Of a stretch of 48,639 bases of DNA, positions 16,275 to 23,855 are shown piece by piece; the stretch's first letter is position 1, and each line of letters starts with the position of its first letter. Origin of the DNA: Bradyrhizobium sp. Its GTDB lineage: Bacteria > Pseudomonadota > Alphaproteobacteria > Rhizobiales > Xanthobacteraceae. The DNA lies in NCBI RefSeq assembly GCF_027451485.1, contig NZ_DAIDJE010000001.1, forward strand, positions 1 through 48,639. The letters run 5' to 3'. The position numbers and the translations under genes were made by a program. Below the pieces are notes generated by a model. The model was not told the DNA's origin. It saw only the letters and a list, made by a program, of their open reading frames with translations, and searched no databases.

Positions 16275-16870
16275 TGTGGACACGGCGGCAACTTGGCCTC
16301 GCCGGGCTGGCCGCCGCGTTGGCCAGCCCAAAGCGATACGCGTCGGCAGCAATGCCCGAAGACGCCGACATGCCCGTGTTTCATTCCGGCCGATATCAAT
16401 TCACCATCTTGCGGCCGCAGCCGGAATTGCCGCCGATCCGCCTGTTTCGTCTCCAGGGCGGAACGCTTGATTTGAATTCGCTTCGCGGCAAACCGGTGTT
16501 GCTTAACTTCTGGGCCTCCTGGTGCGCGGCCTGTCGAGCCGAACTGCCAATGCTGGAGCAGCAACTCGAAAATGTCTGGCGTGGCAGCGTCCAGGTCCTC
16601 GCCGTGTCCGAGGACCGAGGCGACCGGTTCATGGTGGAGCGCTTCGCGAAAGCGCTTCGGCTGCGAAGCCTGCCGCTTTTTTTCGATCCGAACGGATACG
16701 TCGCATCTTTCGACGGCGAGAACCGCAGGAATGCGCCGTTTGCGCTTTACGGGATGCCGATCAGCTATCTCGTGTCGGCTTCGGGATTGATCGTCGGATA
16801 CATGCAAGGCGCTGCGGATTGGTCGTCGGCGTCCGCCAGCGACCTGATCGACTACTTCCGCGACAGATGA
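16274..16870 (+). CDS. TlpA/ResA-like thiol-disulfide oxidoreductase, exported
   Basis: This 198-residue thioredoxin-fold protein begins MWTRRQLGLAGLAAALASP, a short twin-arginine-like signal. The active site W-C-A-A-C has cysteines at 84 and 87 and the cis-Pro loop is GMPISYLV. Such proteins reduce disulfides in the periplasm. The start at ATG 16274 overlaps the stop of the preceding gene; a longer reading from 16172 would overlap it out of frame. It lies between the sulfur island and bufA. A periplasmic reductant would suit either SoxB-type chemistry or keeping bufferin cysteines reduced; the sequence alone does not decide between these. Confidence 0.88.
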   Translation: MWTRRQLGLAGLAAALASPKRYASAAMPEDADMPVFHSGRYQFTILRPQPELPPIRLFRLQGGTLDLNSLRGKPVLLNFWASWCAACRAELPMLEQQLENVWRGSVQVLAVSEDRGDRFMVERFAKALRLRSLPLFFDPNGYVASFDGENRRNAPFALYGMPISYLVSASGLIVGYMQGAADWSSASASDLIDYFRDR

Positions 16871-16896
16871 TGTCGCCGCTCGCCGAACGGCACGGC

Positions 16897-16922
16897 GTAA
16901 CCTTTTTCTCCATCGCAGCGAA
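16897..16922 (+). promoter_or_regulatory. SigF-type promoter GTAACC-N16-CGAA
   Basis: GTAACC at 16897-16902 and CGAA at 16919-16922 are separated by exactly 16 bp, 85 bp upstream of the bufA start. As I recall, this is the consensus described for the SigF regulon of Caulobacter crescentus, which includes bufferin-type operons. A SigF-like sigma factor and its anti-sigma are encoded at the end of the operon this site would drive, giving an autoregulatory loop. The match is seen directly; activity is inferred. Confidence 0.75.
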
Positions 16923-17007
16923 CGGCTTGTCAGGCGGGGCAAGTGGCTTGCCCGACTGCTGACCCTGCGCTTCGCATGGTTTAAACCCGAACACCGGAGG
17001 AATTTGA

Positions 17008-17352
17008 ATGTCCAATCCTACGCTTTCCGCAATGGTCGGCGGCGCGTTCGCAGTCGCTTTTGGATCGCTGGCCGCCACGTCCGCCGCGGCGCAAATGAGC
17101 AAAGGCGACATGGAAAAGATGATGAAAGAGAAGCAGGCCATGACCATGAAGGCGATGGCGGGCGGCAAGATGGAGAAGTGCTTCGGCGTCGCGCTCAAGG
17201 GACAGAACGATTGCTATGCCGGAGCGGGAACGACCTGCGCCGGAACGAGCCATGCGGACTATCAGGGCAATGCATTCAAGCTCGAGCCGAAGGGCACCTG
17301 CACCACCATGAACACGCCGAACGGTCACGGCAGCCTCACGCCCAAGGCCTGA
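17008..17352 (+). CDS. bufA: BufA1-type bufferin precursor (DUF2282)
   Basis: Bufferins are ribosomally made, exported peptides whose cysteines are modified by BufB/BufC so that they bind copper and protect from metal stress. This 114-residue precursor has a signal peptide (cleavage after TSAAAQ, about residue 29) and four cysteines at 58, 69, 77 and 98 in the family pattern ([32 protein letters not shown]). Between signal and core lies a Lys/Met-rich arm (residues 30-56) with eight methionines, which I do not expect in ordinary members. A strong GGAGG site lies 8 nt ahead of the ATG. It is first in bufA-bufB-bufC-doxX-sigF-nrsF. Confidence 0.9.
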   Translation: MSNPTLSAMVGGAFAVAFGSLAATSAAAQMSKGDMEKMMKEKQAMTMKAMAGGKMEKCFGVALKGQNDCYAGAGTTCAGTSHADYQGNAFKLEPKGTCTTMNTPNGHGSLTPKA

Positions 17353-17358
17353 CCGCCG

Positions 17359-18282
17359 ATGACGGGGCGGGCCGCGCGCCCGCTCCGTTTCCTGCACTTT
17401 GCGGAGTCCGCCGTGCCGTTTCCCCCTTCACAATCGCAGGATCGCGTTCCACCGCGGGGTGGCGTCGGCCTCAAGGCCGAGCACTATCGCACGATCATCG
17501 AAACGCTGCCCGACGTCGGCTTCTTCGAGGTTCATGCCGAGAATTACATGGGCGCCGGTGGCCCCCCGCATCGCTATCTGTCGGCGATCCGAGAGCGATA
17601 CCGCCTGTCGCTCCACGGCGTCGGACTGTCGATCGGCGCGGACCGGCCGCTCGATCGGGATCATCTACAGCGCCTTGCCCAGTTGATCGATCGCTATCGG
17701 CCGGGGCTGTTCTCCGAGCACCTTGCGTGGTCGTCGCACGGTGCAAGCTTCTTCAACGACCTGTTGCCCATCCCCTACACCAACGCCTCACTGGTCCGCG
17801 TCGCTGATCATATCGACGAGGTGCAGGCGGCGCTTGGCCGCCAGATGCTGCTCGAAAATCCATCGACCTACGTGGCCTTCGCCGAAAGCAGCTATTCCGA
17901 AACCGATTTCATCGCGGAGGTCGTGCGACGCACGGGATGTGGCCTGCTTCTCGACGTCAACAACGTTTACATCGCTTGCACCAATCAGCAGTGGGACCCG
18001 GTTGCATATCTTGAGGGTTTTCCGCTTCAGCACGTCCGGGAAATTCATCTCGCGGGCTACACCAGTGAGGCTGACGAAAAGGGCCGGCGGCTGCTGATCG
18101 ATACTCATGACCGTCCGGTCGCCGAAATTGTCTGGTTTCTTTTTGCCCGCGCCGTCAGGCGCACGGGTGCAGTGCCGACGCTCATCGAGTGGGATAAGGA
18201 CGTACCGGCATGGCCTGATCTCAAGCGGGAAGCCGAGCGCGCCGAAGCGGTCATGCGTTTTGTCGGATCGGAGGCTGCCTGA
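17359..18282 (+). CDS. bufB: BufB, DUF692 multinuclear iron peptide-modifying enzyme
   Basis: DUF692 enzymes (MbnB relatives) use a multi-iron site in a TIM barrel to convert precursor cysteines into heterocycles. This 307-residue protein shows the family blocks in order: FFEVHAENYMG, LSLHGVGLSIG, GLFSEHLAW, LLENPSTYV, CGLLLDVNNVYI, EIHLAGY, LIDTHDRPV and TLIEWD. The His, Glu, Asp and Asn residues in these blocks are the expected metal ligands. The first 30 residues (MTGRAARPLRF) are not conserved-looking, so the start could lie a little downstream, for example before GGVGLKAEHY. It begins 6 bp after bufA and ends 1 bp before bufC. Confidence 0.92.
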   Translation: MTGRAARPLRFLHFAESAVPFPPSQSQDRVPPRGGVGLKAEHYRTIIETLPDVGFFEVHAENYMGAGGPPHRYLSAIRERYRLSLHGVGLSIGADRPLDRDHLQRLAQLIDRYRPGLFSEHLAWSSHGASFFNDLLPIPYTNASLVRVADHIDEVQAALGRQMLLENPSTYVAFAESSYSETDFIAEVVRRTGCGLLLDVNNVYIACTNQQWDPVAYLEGFPLQHVREIHLAGYTSEADEKGRRLLIDTHDRPVAEIVWFLFARAVRRTGAVPTLIEWDKDVPAWPDLKREAERAEAVMRFVGSEAA

Positions 18283-18283
18283 C

Positions 18284-19060
18284 ATGCAGCTTTGCGAATT
18301 ACAGCACGAATTCGCGGCGGCGTTGCTCGACCCGGGACGGCCGACCCCGGCCGGTCTGGTCGGGCCGGACGGCGTGACCAGCGCGAGACGCTTTGCCGTC
18401 TATCGCAACAACATCGTGGCCGGCCTGGTCGAGACGCTGCGGGCGGCGTTCCCGGCGGTTCATCGCATTGTCGGCGCAGATTTCTTTTTTGCCATGGCAC
18501 GCGCCTATGTCGTGAAGAACCCGCCCCGTTCGCCGGTCATGCTCGACTATGGCGCGGGCTTTGCGGATTTCATCGCCCGGTTCGAGCCCGCCGCGACGCT
18601 GCCCTACCTCGTGGATGTCGCGCGCATCGAGCGCGCCTGGTCCGAGTCCTATCACGCGCGCGAGGCGATACCGATCGATCCGTGCGAATTCAGCGCGATC
18701 AGGCCGGACAGGCTGCCAACGATGCGACTTGCCGTTCACCCGTCGCTTCGCGTCGTCCGCTCGCGTTTTCCGGCGCTCACGATATGGCAGATGAACATCG
18801 AAGGCGGCGCGCCGGCGCCGGTCGATCTGTCGCTCGGCGAGAACACGCTGGTGCTTCGTCCGGGAAGCGAGGTCGAGGTGCGGCTGATTCCGAAGGGCAG
18901 CGCGGAATTCACCGAAGCGCTGATCGAGAAAAGGCCGGTTCTCAAGGCTCTGGAGGCTGCCCTGATGGTCAACTCCGGCTTCGACCTCGCCGGCAATCTT
19001 TTCGACCTCATAAAGGCCGGCGCGCTCACCGGTTATGATCTTGCAGGCGCGGCGAGGTGA
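18284..19060 (+). CDS. bufC: BufC, DUF2063-family BufB partner
   Basis: DUF2063 proteins pair with DUF692 enzymes and help them bind the precursor peptide. This 258-residue protein begins MQLCELQHEFAAALLDP and contains the N-terminal signature RRFAVYRNNIVAGLVETLRAAFPAVHRIVG, quoted here only as RRFAVYRNN and AAFPAVHRIVG. Next come YGAGFADFIARFEPA and PYLVDVARIERAW, and then the beta-rich C-terminal domain. ATG 18284 lies 1 bp after the bufB stop, so the two are coupled. The reading from 18107 would overlap bufB and is rejected. Confidence 0.92.
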   Translation: MQLCELQHEFAAALLDPGRPTPAGLVGPDGVTSARRFAVYRNNIVAGLVETLRAAFPAVHRIVGADFFFAMARAYVVKNPPRSPVMLDYGAGFADFIARFEPAATLPYLVDVARIERAWSESYHAREAIPIDPCEFSAIRPDRLPTMRLAVHPSLRVVRSRFPALTIWQMNIEGGAPAPVDLSLGENTLVLRPGSEVEVRLIPKGSAEFTEALIEKRPVLKALEAALMVNSGFDLAGNLFDLIKAGALTGYDLAGAAR

Positions 19061-19062
19061 AG

Positions 19063-19575
19063 ATGAGTGTGCTCACATGCCTGGCGGAAAACGCTGTGCG
19101 AGCAATCGTCGGTGGGCTGCCCCGGCTGGCCTTTGTCGCTGCGCCCCCGGTGTTGAGGATCGCGCTGGCGGTGCCCTTCTTCAGGTCCGGACTGACCAAG
19201 TGGAATGGCTTGCTGACGCTGTCTCCGGCCGCTGCCTATCTTTTCGAAGACGAATTCAAGCTGCATCTATTCGGCCGCGCCTATGACTTTCCGTTTCCGC
19301 TTGCCGTCGCCTGGCTCGATGGTCTCGTCGAGATCGTGCTGCCCGTGCTACTCGTCGCGGGGCTTGCGACGCGGTTCAGCGCATTTGCGATTCTGATAAT
19401 GGTCGGCGTTATTCAACTCGTCGTGCCCGACGGCTGGGCAAACTTTCATCTGCCATGGGCGGCCATGGCGATCGCGCTCGTCGCGCTCGGACCCGGCCGG
19501 CTGTCGCTCGATTACCTCGTGACGCGTGCGTGCGATGCGATCGGCCGCAAGTCTTCTGGAGCCTTTTCTCGATGA
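19063..19575 (+). CDS. DoxX-family membrane protein of the bufferin operon
   Basis: This 170-residue protein has four predicted membrane helices. The DoxX pattern is visible: VLRIALAVPFFRSGLTKWNGL near the start (quoted in part as FFRSGLTKWNG), a central AWLDGLVEIVLPVLLVAGLATR helix and a final ALVALGPGRLSLDYLV. DoxX proteins are quinone-linked or of unknown role and are frequent in bufferin operons. ATG 19063 has an AGGTGA site; a GTG at 19057 would overlap the bufC stop. The stop overlaps the sigma-factor start (ATGA). Confidence 0.88.
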   Translation: MSVLTCLAENAVRAIVGGLPRLAFVAAPPVLRIALAVPFFRSGLTKWNGLLTLSPAAAYLFEDEFKLHLFGRAYDFPFPLAVAWLDGLVEIVLPVLLVAGLATRFSAFAILIMVGVIQLVVPDGWANFHLPWAAMAIALVALGPGRLSLDYLVTRACDAIGRKSSGAFSR

Positions 19576-20204
19576 GCGGCGATCGTGGCAGCCAGACGCC
19601 GGTGCTGAAACTCGTCGCGGGCGGCGAGCGCATCGATGTCAGCACCAGCCCGCCCAACCGTGACCTGGACTGGGCCATTCTCATGGCGCGCGCCCAGGAT
19701 GGCGACGGCGCCGCCTATCAGCGGCTTTTGCAGGAGATCACGCCCTACTTGCGCTCGCTCGCCGCGCGAAGGCATCGCAGCGCCGACGATATCGAAGACG
19801 CGGTGCAGGACATCCTGCTGACCATTCATTCCATCCGCCACACCTACGATCCGACGCGACCGTTCGGTCCGTGGCTGGCGACGATTGGCGAGCGGCGCTC
19901 GATCGATCGGCTGCGGCGGCGAAGCCGCCACCAGCGCCGGGAGACGCCTCTCCAGCCGGAGCACGAGGCAGTCGCGGACGTTGGTGTGGATATGGAAGGG
20001 AAATCGAACCGGCGAGAGCTGGAACGGGCCATCAGCGATCTTCCGCCAGCACAACAGATGGCCATTGAATTATTGAAACTGAAGGAGATGTCATTGAAGG
20101 ACGCGGCGAGCGCAAGCGGAATGTCCATCAACTCGCTCAAGGTCAATACCCATCGCGCCCTGAAGAATCTTCGAAAAATCCTCCTTGGCCGGAACGAGTT
20201 ATGA
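19572..20204 (+). CDS. ECF sigma factor, SigF-like
   Basis: This 210-residue sigma-70 family protein has region 2 (ADDIEDAVQDILLTIHSIRHTY, with PFGPWLATIGERRSIDRLRR for -10 recognition) and region 4 (LPPAQQMAIELLKLKEMSLKDAA, SGMSINSLKVNTHRALKNLRK). The family is the SigF group paired with NrsF anti-sigma factors and used in chromate, cadmium and copper stress in Caulobacter. Its ATG overlaps the doxX stop and its stop overlaps the nrsF start (ATGA), so the last three genes are coupled. It should read the GTAACC-N16-CGAA promoter ahead of bufA, and perhaps the one before 15930. Confidence 0.9.
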   Translation: MSGDRGSQTPVLKLVAGGERIDVSTSPPNRDLDWAILMARAQDGDGAAYQRLLQEITPYLRSLAARRHRSADDIEDAVQDILLTIHSIRHTYDPTRPFGPWLATIGERRSIDRLRRRSRHQRRETPLQPEHEAVADVGVDMEGKSNRRELERAISDLPPAQQMAIELLKLKEMSLKDAASASGMSINSLKVNTHRALKNLRKILLGRNEL

Positions 20205-20869
20205 TCAAGACACCCGATCTCATCGCATCACTTTCCACAAATTTGACGCCGGTGCGGCGGCTGCGGCCGCCGTTGATGAGGGCTTTCGGCTGGCTCCTGC
20301 TGGCCGCGATGGTCCTCACGCTGCTTGCCGTCGCTCAGGGAATCCGGCCCGATCTCGCGCAGCGTTTGCGCGATCCGGCGTTCGCGTCCTGTATGGCGGC
20401 CTCCGCGCTGACCGGCATTCTGGCGGCGGTTGCGGCCTTCCTCGTCAGCCTCCCGGATCGTTCGCGGCTCTGGTTGATGTTGCCGCTGCCGTCGCTGATC
20501 CTGTGGCTTTCCAACATCGGCTATCAGTGCCTCGCCGATTGGGTCTCGATCGGGCCCGAGGGTATCGGCATGGGCGAGGCCGCGCGCTGTTTTGCAACTC
20601 TCGTGCTGACCAGCTTGCCGCTGTCGCTGGCGCTATTGGTCATGCTGCGCTACGCAGCGCCGCTGCGGCCCACGGCTGTCACCATCATGGGCAGCCTTGC
20701 GGTCGCGGCGATCACGGCGACGGCTCTGTCTTTCTTTCACACCATGGACGCCACGGTGATGATCCTGATGTGGAATATCGGAACGGCCGTTATTTTCGTA
20801 GGATTTGCCGGGACCTTCGGTCGGACCATTTTTCGTTGGGTCACCCCACGTGTCGACGCGCCGCATTGA
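20201..20869 (+). CDS. NrsF-type anti-sigma factor (DUF1109)
   Basis: This 222-residue membrane protein has six hydrophobic helices and is expected to hold the sigma factor at the membrane until stress releases it. Cysteines are at 64, 110 and 130 only. The Caulobacter protein needs two cysteines, around 131 and 181, to respond. C130 here may match the first, but position 180-181 is His-Thr (SFFHTMD), so the second appears replaced. Overlap with the sigma gene (ATGA) fixes the start at 20201. The numbering comparison is from memory and was not aligned. Confidence 0.85.
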   Translation: MIKTPDLIASLSTNLTPVRRLRPPLMRAFGWLLLAAMVLTLLAVAQGIRPDLAQRLRDPAFASCMAASALTGILAAVAAFLVSLPDRSRLWLMLPLPSLILWLSNIGYQCLADWVSIGPEGIGMGEAARCFATLVLTSLPLSLALLVMLRYAAPLRPTAVTIMGSLAVAAITATALSFFHTMDATVMILMWNIGTAVIFVGFAGTFGRTIFRWVTPRVDAPH

Positions 20870-20989
20870 TTACGCCGGAAGGGGCAGCCCCGGGACAAAA
20901 TGCGACTTGACCGGGCTGACAGATCACGACCGCCTCCGTCCTTGAACCGGAGACATCAGTCGCTCAATAAGATCGGTTCGGCCGATTTG

Positions 20990-21490
20990 CCTTCGCCGTC
21001 CAGTCCTTCACAGAAAAATATTTCGCTTCCGCCGACGGGCAAATCAGTGGTTCTTCTTCGCGCGTCCCGCGCCCTTGAACGAGGGGCGTATCGCGATCGT
21101 CACGAACGTTGGTCGGAAGATGCGGTTGTGGACGCTTGCCATGCGCAGGACGAACGCATGTGACGGGCGGACGGCGAAGTAGTAGCGTCCTGATACCCCG
21201 ACGCTGGCGTCAACCGGCGATGATGTTTCGCATCACGCCGGGATGGTGACAAAAGAGCCCGATCGCCGGAGAGAGCACGGAGTAAGTCGTAAACCATCGG
21301 GCAGGGAATGCCGGAATGTTTCGGCGAACCTGTGGTGACTAACTCGTGTGCTTTCCATCTTTGCACGCGAGGCTGCGGGTGAGCCTGACACCCCCGGCAT
21401 TCCCTGCGCCCTCGCTTCCTTCTGGGGACAACGTTTGAGCAAGACTCAAGGCGAGGTCCGCCGTGAGAATGCGAACGCGTATCCGCAGTT
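20990..21490. repeat. Bradyrhizobium-type intergenic repeat with 14-bp inverted arms
   Basis: No credible gene lies between nrsF and the convergent gene at 21521. The sequence contains a perfect inverted repeat GCAGGGAATGCCGG (21301-21314) with CCGGCATTCCCTGC (21394-21407), 79 bp apart, plus stretches such as CGGGATGGTGACAAAAGAGC that I recognise from dispersed, often mis-annotated repeats in Bradyrhizobium genomes. Frames reading through it give Arg/Ser/Thr-rich spurious peptides. Outer limits are approximate. Confidence 0.6.
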
Positions 21491-21520
21491 TGAAAATTGA
21501 ATCGGAAATCGCGAGCGATC

Positions 21521-21883
21521 TCACCAATAGACGCCGAACTTCGCGGCAATCCGGCGCGCCTTCTGTTCGGCGGTCTCATGGCGCGCGGGGCGCGACTTGG
21601 CCTTTTTGGGCTGCGGCTTGGTTTCCGCAACGGCCGCGGACGCGGCGGGCTTCGCCGGCTCGGCGGCTGACTTTGTCGGCTCTAAGGGCTTTGGTGCCTC
21701 AGCAGACTTCGCTGCCTCAACCGGCTTCGGCTGTACCGGTTGAGGCTGTTCGGTGGGTTCGGTCATAATAACTGCAGGCGGCGGTGCTGTCGGCTGATCG
21801 TTTTGTGCAAGCCGAAGAGAAGGGGCGGCTTGAGCTGCGGTGGAAATCACCAGAGTTGCGATGGCGAGGAGAGGCTTGCGCAT
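21521..21883 (-). CDS. Secreted Pro/Ala/Lys-rich protein
   Basis: This 120-residue protein starts with a clean signal peptide (MRKPLLAIATLVISTAAQA, cleavage near residue 20). A low-complexity region (about 30-100) follows with repeated PKP, EAAKSAEAPKP and KPAA units, then a basic tail (KAKSRPARHETAEQKARRIAAKFGVYW). It may extend into the periplasm or associate with an anionic surface. I do not know a function. Similar short proteins ending in ARRIAAKFG-like sequence seem common in Bradyrhizobium. It stands alone, facing the repeat region. Confidence 0.8.
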   Translation of the reverse strand: MRKPLLAIATLVISTAAQAAPSLRLAQNDQPTAPPPAVIMTEPTEQPQPVQPKPVEAAKSAEAPKPLEPTKSAAEPAKPAASAAVAETKPQPKKAKSRPARHETAEQKARRIAAKFGVYW

Positions 21884-22229
21884 GGGGTCACTCTCTTGAT
21901 GGTGCTGCCTTACCTGAAACCTCTGCGAAGCAGGCAGCCTGAAACGACGTGCATCGCTGTCTGCAGTTCCATACTTCTCGACGACTGATGCTCGGTGGTC
22001 ACGGCCCTGCGTTCGGCCAAGCCTGACCTCCGGGCAAGGATGATGCGCTTATGTTGGGGGAAGTATAGCCGAAGCTGATATGGCGGTCGATGTTGGGTTT
22101 GTCGGCCGCGCTTTTGGAGTTATCGCGGCCCGCCGGGGGACCCGCCGGTTCCGCGTCGGTTCCATAGTCCGTTCCGGCCAAATGGTTGCAGCTGGCAATC
22201 ACAGCCGCCGCCCGCCAGCCAACGCTGCA
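21884..22229. other. Intergenic gap, no gene seen
   Basis: The gap separates the start of the secreted protein gene from the end of the CoA ligase gene. It should hold the promoter of the former, but I see no clear -35/-10 pair, RNA gene or strong hairpin followed by T residues. Confidence 0.5.
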
Positions 22230-23855
22230 CTACATCCGCATCACCGCCTGGCGGTCGATCTTGCCGGTGCCGGTCTTCGGCAATTCTCGGGCGAATTTGA
22301 TTTCGCGCGGATATTTGTACGGCAGGAGCCTGGCCTTGACGAAATCCTGAAGCGCTTTGATCGCGCCGCCCTCATCGCCGGGGGCCCTGTTCATGACGAC
22401 CACGGCCTTGAGCGTCATGCGCCGGTCCGGCAGCTCGGCGGCGAAGACGGCGCATTCGCGAACATCGGGATGCTCGGCCAAGCAGAGTTCGACTTCGAGC
22501 GGATAGACCCACTGGCCGGAAATCTTGATCAGGTCGTCGGCGCGGCCGCGGAAGAAATAGAAGCCGTCCGCGTCGCGGACAAAGCGATCGCCGGTATAGA
22601 TCCAGCCGCCTTGACGGATCGTCTCGGCCGATTTGTCCGGCCGGTTCCAGTAGAGCGGCGTGTTGGAATCGCCGCGCACCCACAAGATGCCCTCCGCATG
22701 CTCGCCCACCTCCTCGCCATCGCTGTTTTTCAGCGCGATGTCATAGCCGGGAACGCGAAGGCCGGCGGCGCCGAGCTTTTTGTTTTCGGCGCGGTTGGAG
22801 AGATAAATGTGCAGCACCTCGGTCGAACCCAGGCCTTCCATGATCTCGACGCCCGTCAATTTCTTCCAGCCGTTGAATACCTCGGCCGACAACACCTCGG
22901 CGGCGGACACGGCCATGCGCAGTGACGAAAAATCGGCTCCCTCGGCACCTTCGGCCTTGGTCAGCGAGGTGTAGAGCGTGGGCAGCCCGAAGAAGACGGT
23001 CGGCCGATAGCGCGCGATCGCCTCGAAAATCGCGCTTGGCTTCGGCTGGCCCGGCAGCAGCAGCGTCGCCGCGCCGACCGAGAACGGGAAAGTGACGGAA
23101 TTGCCGAAGCCATAGGCGAAGAACATCTTCGGCACGGAAAAGCAGATGTCCTCCGGGGTGAGCTTCAGAATATTCTTTGCAAAGGCCTGATCGCTATAGG
23201 CCATGTCATGCTGAAGGTGGACGATGCCCTTGGGTCTCCCGGTCGAGCCGGACGAATACATCCAGAACGCCATTTCGTTGCGATGGGTGTCTGCCTCGGC
23301 GAGATGCGAGGCGAAGCCTGACAGCCATTCCCCGGCAGTCATCGTTTTGGGGACCGCGTGGTGGCCGGCTTCGCCATTGACGACGATGAGCGTGTGCAGC
23401 GCCGTCTCCTTGCAGGCGGTGGCGTCGAAACGCGCGGAGAATTCCGCATCGGCAACGGCGACGGTCGCGGCGGAATCGGCGAGATAGAATTGCAGAAGAT
23501 CCGGCGGCGTCAGCGTGTTGATCAGGAGCGGCACAAAGCCGGCACGTACCGCGCCGAAAAACGCTGCCGGGTAAGCCGGCGTATCGTCCAGAAACATCAG
23601 CACGCGGTCGCCGCGTCTGAGCCCTAGCGAGATCAGGCCATGGCCCCAGCGCGAAGCCTCCGCGCACAACTCGGCATAGCTCATTTCGCCGAGCGGGCCG
23701 GTCAGCGCGAGACGATCGCCGTTTCCCTTGTCGAGATTGTCAAAAAGAACGCGGCTCGCATTATAGGTCTCGGGAATCGAAAAGCCGATTTCGCGTGCAC
23801 CGGGGCTGTCGCCCGGCACCTGATCGGCGATCTGCCGGCGATCGGTTGACGTCAT
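22230..23855 (-). CDS. Benzoate-CoA ligase-family acyl-CoA synthetase
   Basis: It activates an aromatic acid to its CoA thioester by an acyl-AMP route. The 541-residue ANL enzyme shows YSSGSTGRPKG (ATP P-loop, about residue 198), an SVPKMFFAYGFGNS block typical of the benzoate/4-hydroxybenzoate ligase group, EGLGSTEVLHIY (A5), YTGDRFVRDADGFYFFRGR (A7-A8, quoted in part) and KTGTGKIDR near the end (catalytic Lys). The start overlaps the stop of the flavin monooxygenase gene by 4 nt. Together with that enzyme it suggests ring hydroxylation at the CoA-ester level. The exact acid (benzoate, hydroxybenzoate, anthranilate or salicylate) is open. Confidence 0.92.
   Translation of the reverse strand: MTSTDRRQIADQVPGDSPGAREIGFSIPETYNASRVLFDNLDKGNGDRLALTGPLGEMSYAELCAEASRWGHGLISLGLRRGDRVLMFLDDTPAYPAAFFGAVRAGFVPLLINTLTPPDLLQFYLADSAATVAVADAEFSARFDATACKETALHTLIVVNGEAGHHAVPKTMTAGEWLSGFASHLAEADTHRNEMAFWMYSSGSTGRPKGIVHLQHDMAYSDQAFAKNILKLTPEDICFSVPKMFFAYGFGNSVTFPFSVGAATLLLPGQPKPSAIFEAIARYRPTVFFGLPTLYTSLTKAEGAEGADFSSLRMAVSAAEVLSAEVFNGWKKLTGVEIMEGLGSTEVLHIYLSNRAENKKLGAAGLRVPGYDIALKNSDGEEVGEHAEGILWVRGDSNTPLYWNRPDKSAETIRQGGWIYTGDRFVRDADGFYFFRGRADDLIKISGQWVYPLEVELCLAEHPDVRECAVFAAELPDRRMTLKAVVVMNRAPGDEGGAIKALQDFVKARLLPYKYPREIKFARELPKTGTGKIDRQAVMRM

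Noticed and set aside
21100..21630. Minus-strand frames in the region after nrsF
   Set aside because: They translate a noncoding repeat; the peptides are Arg/Ser/Pro-rich and resemble commonly mis-annotated repeat products.
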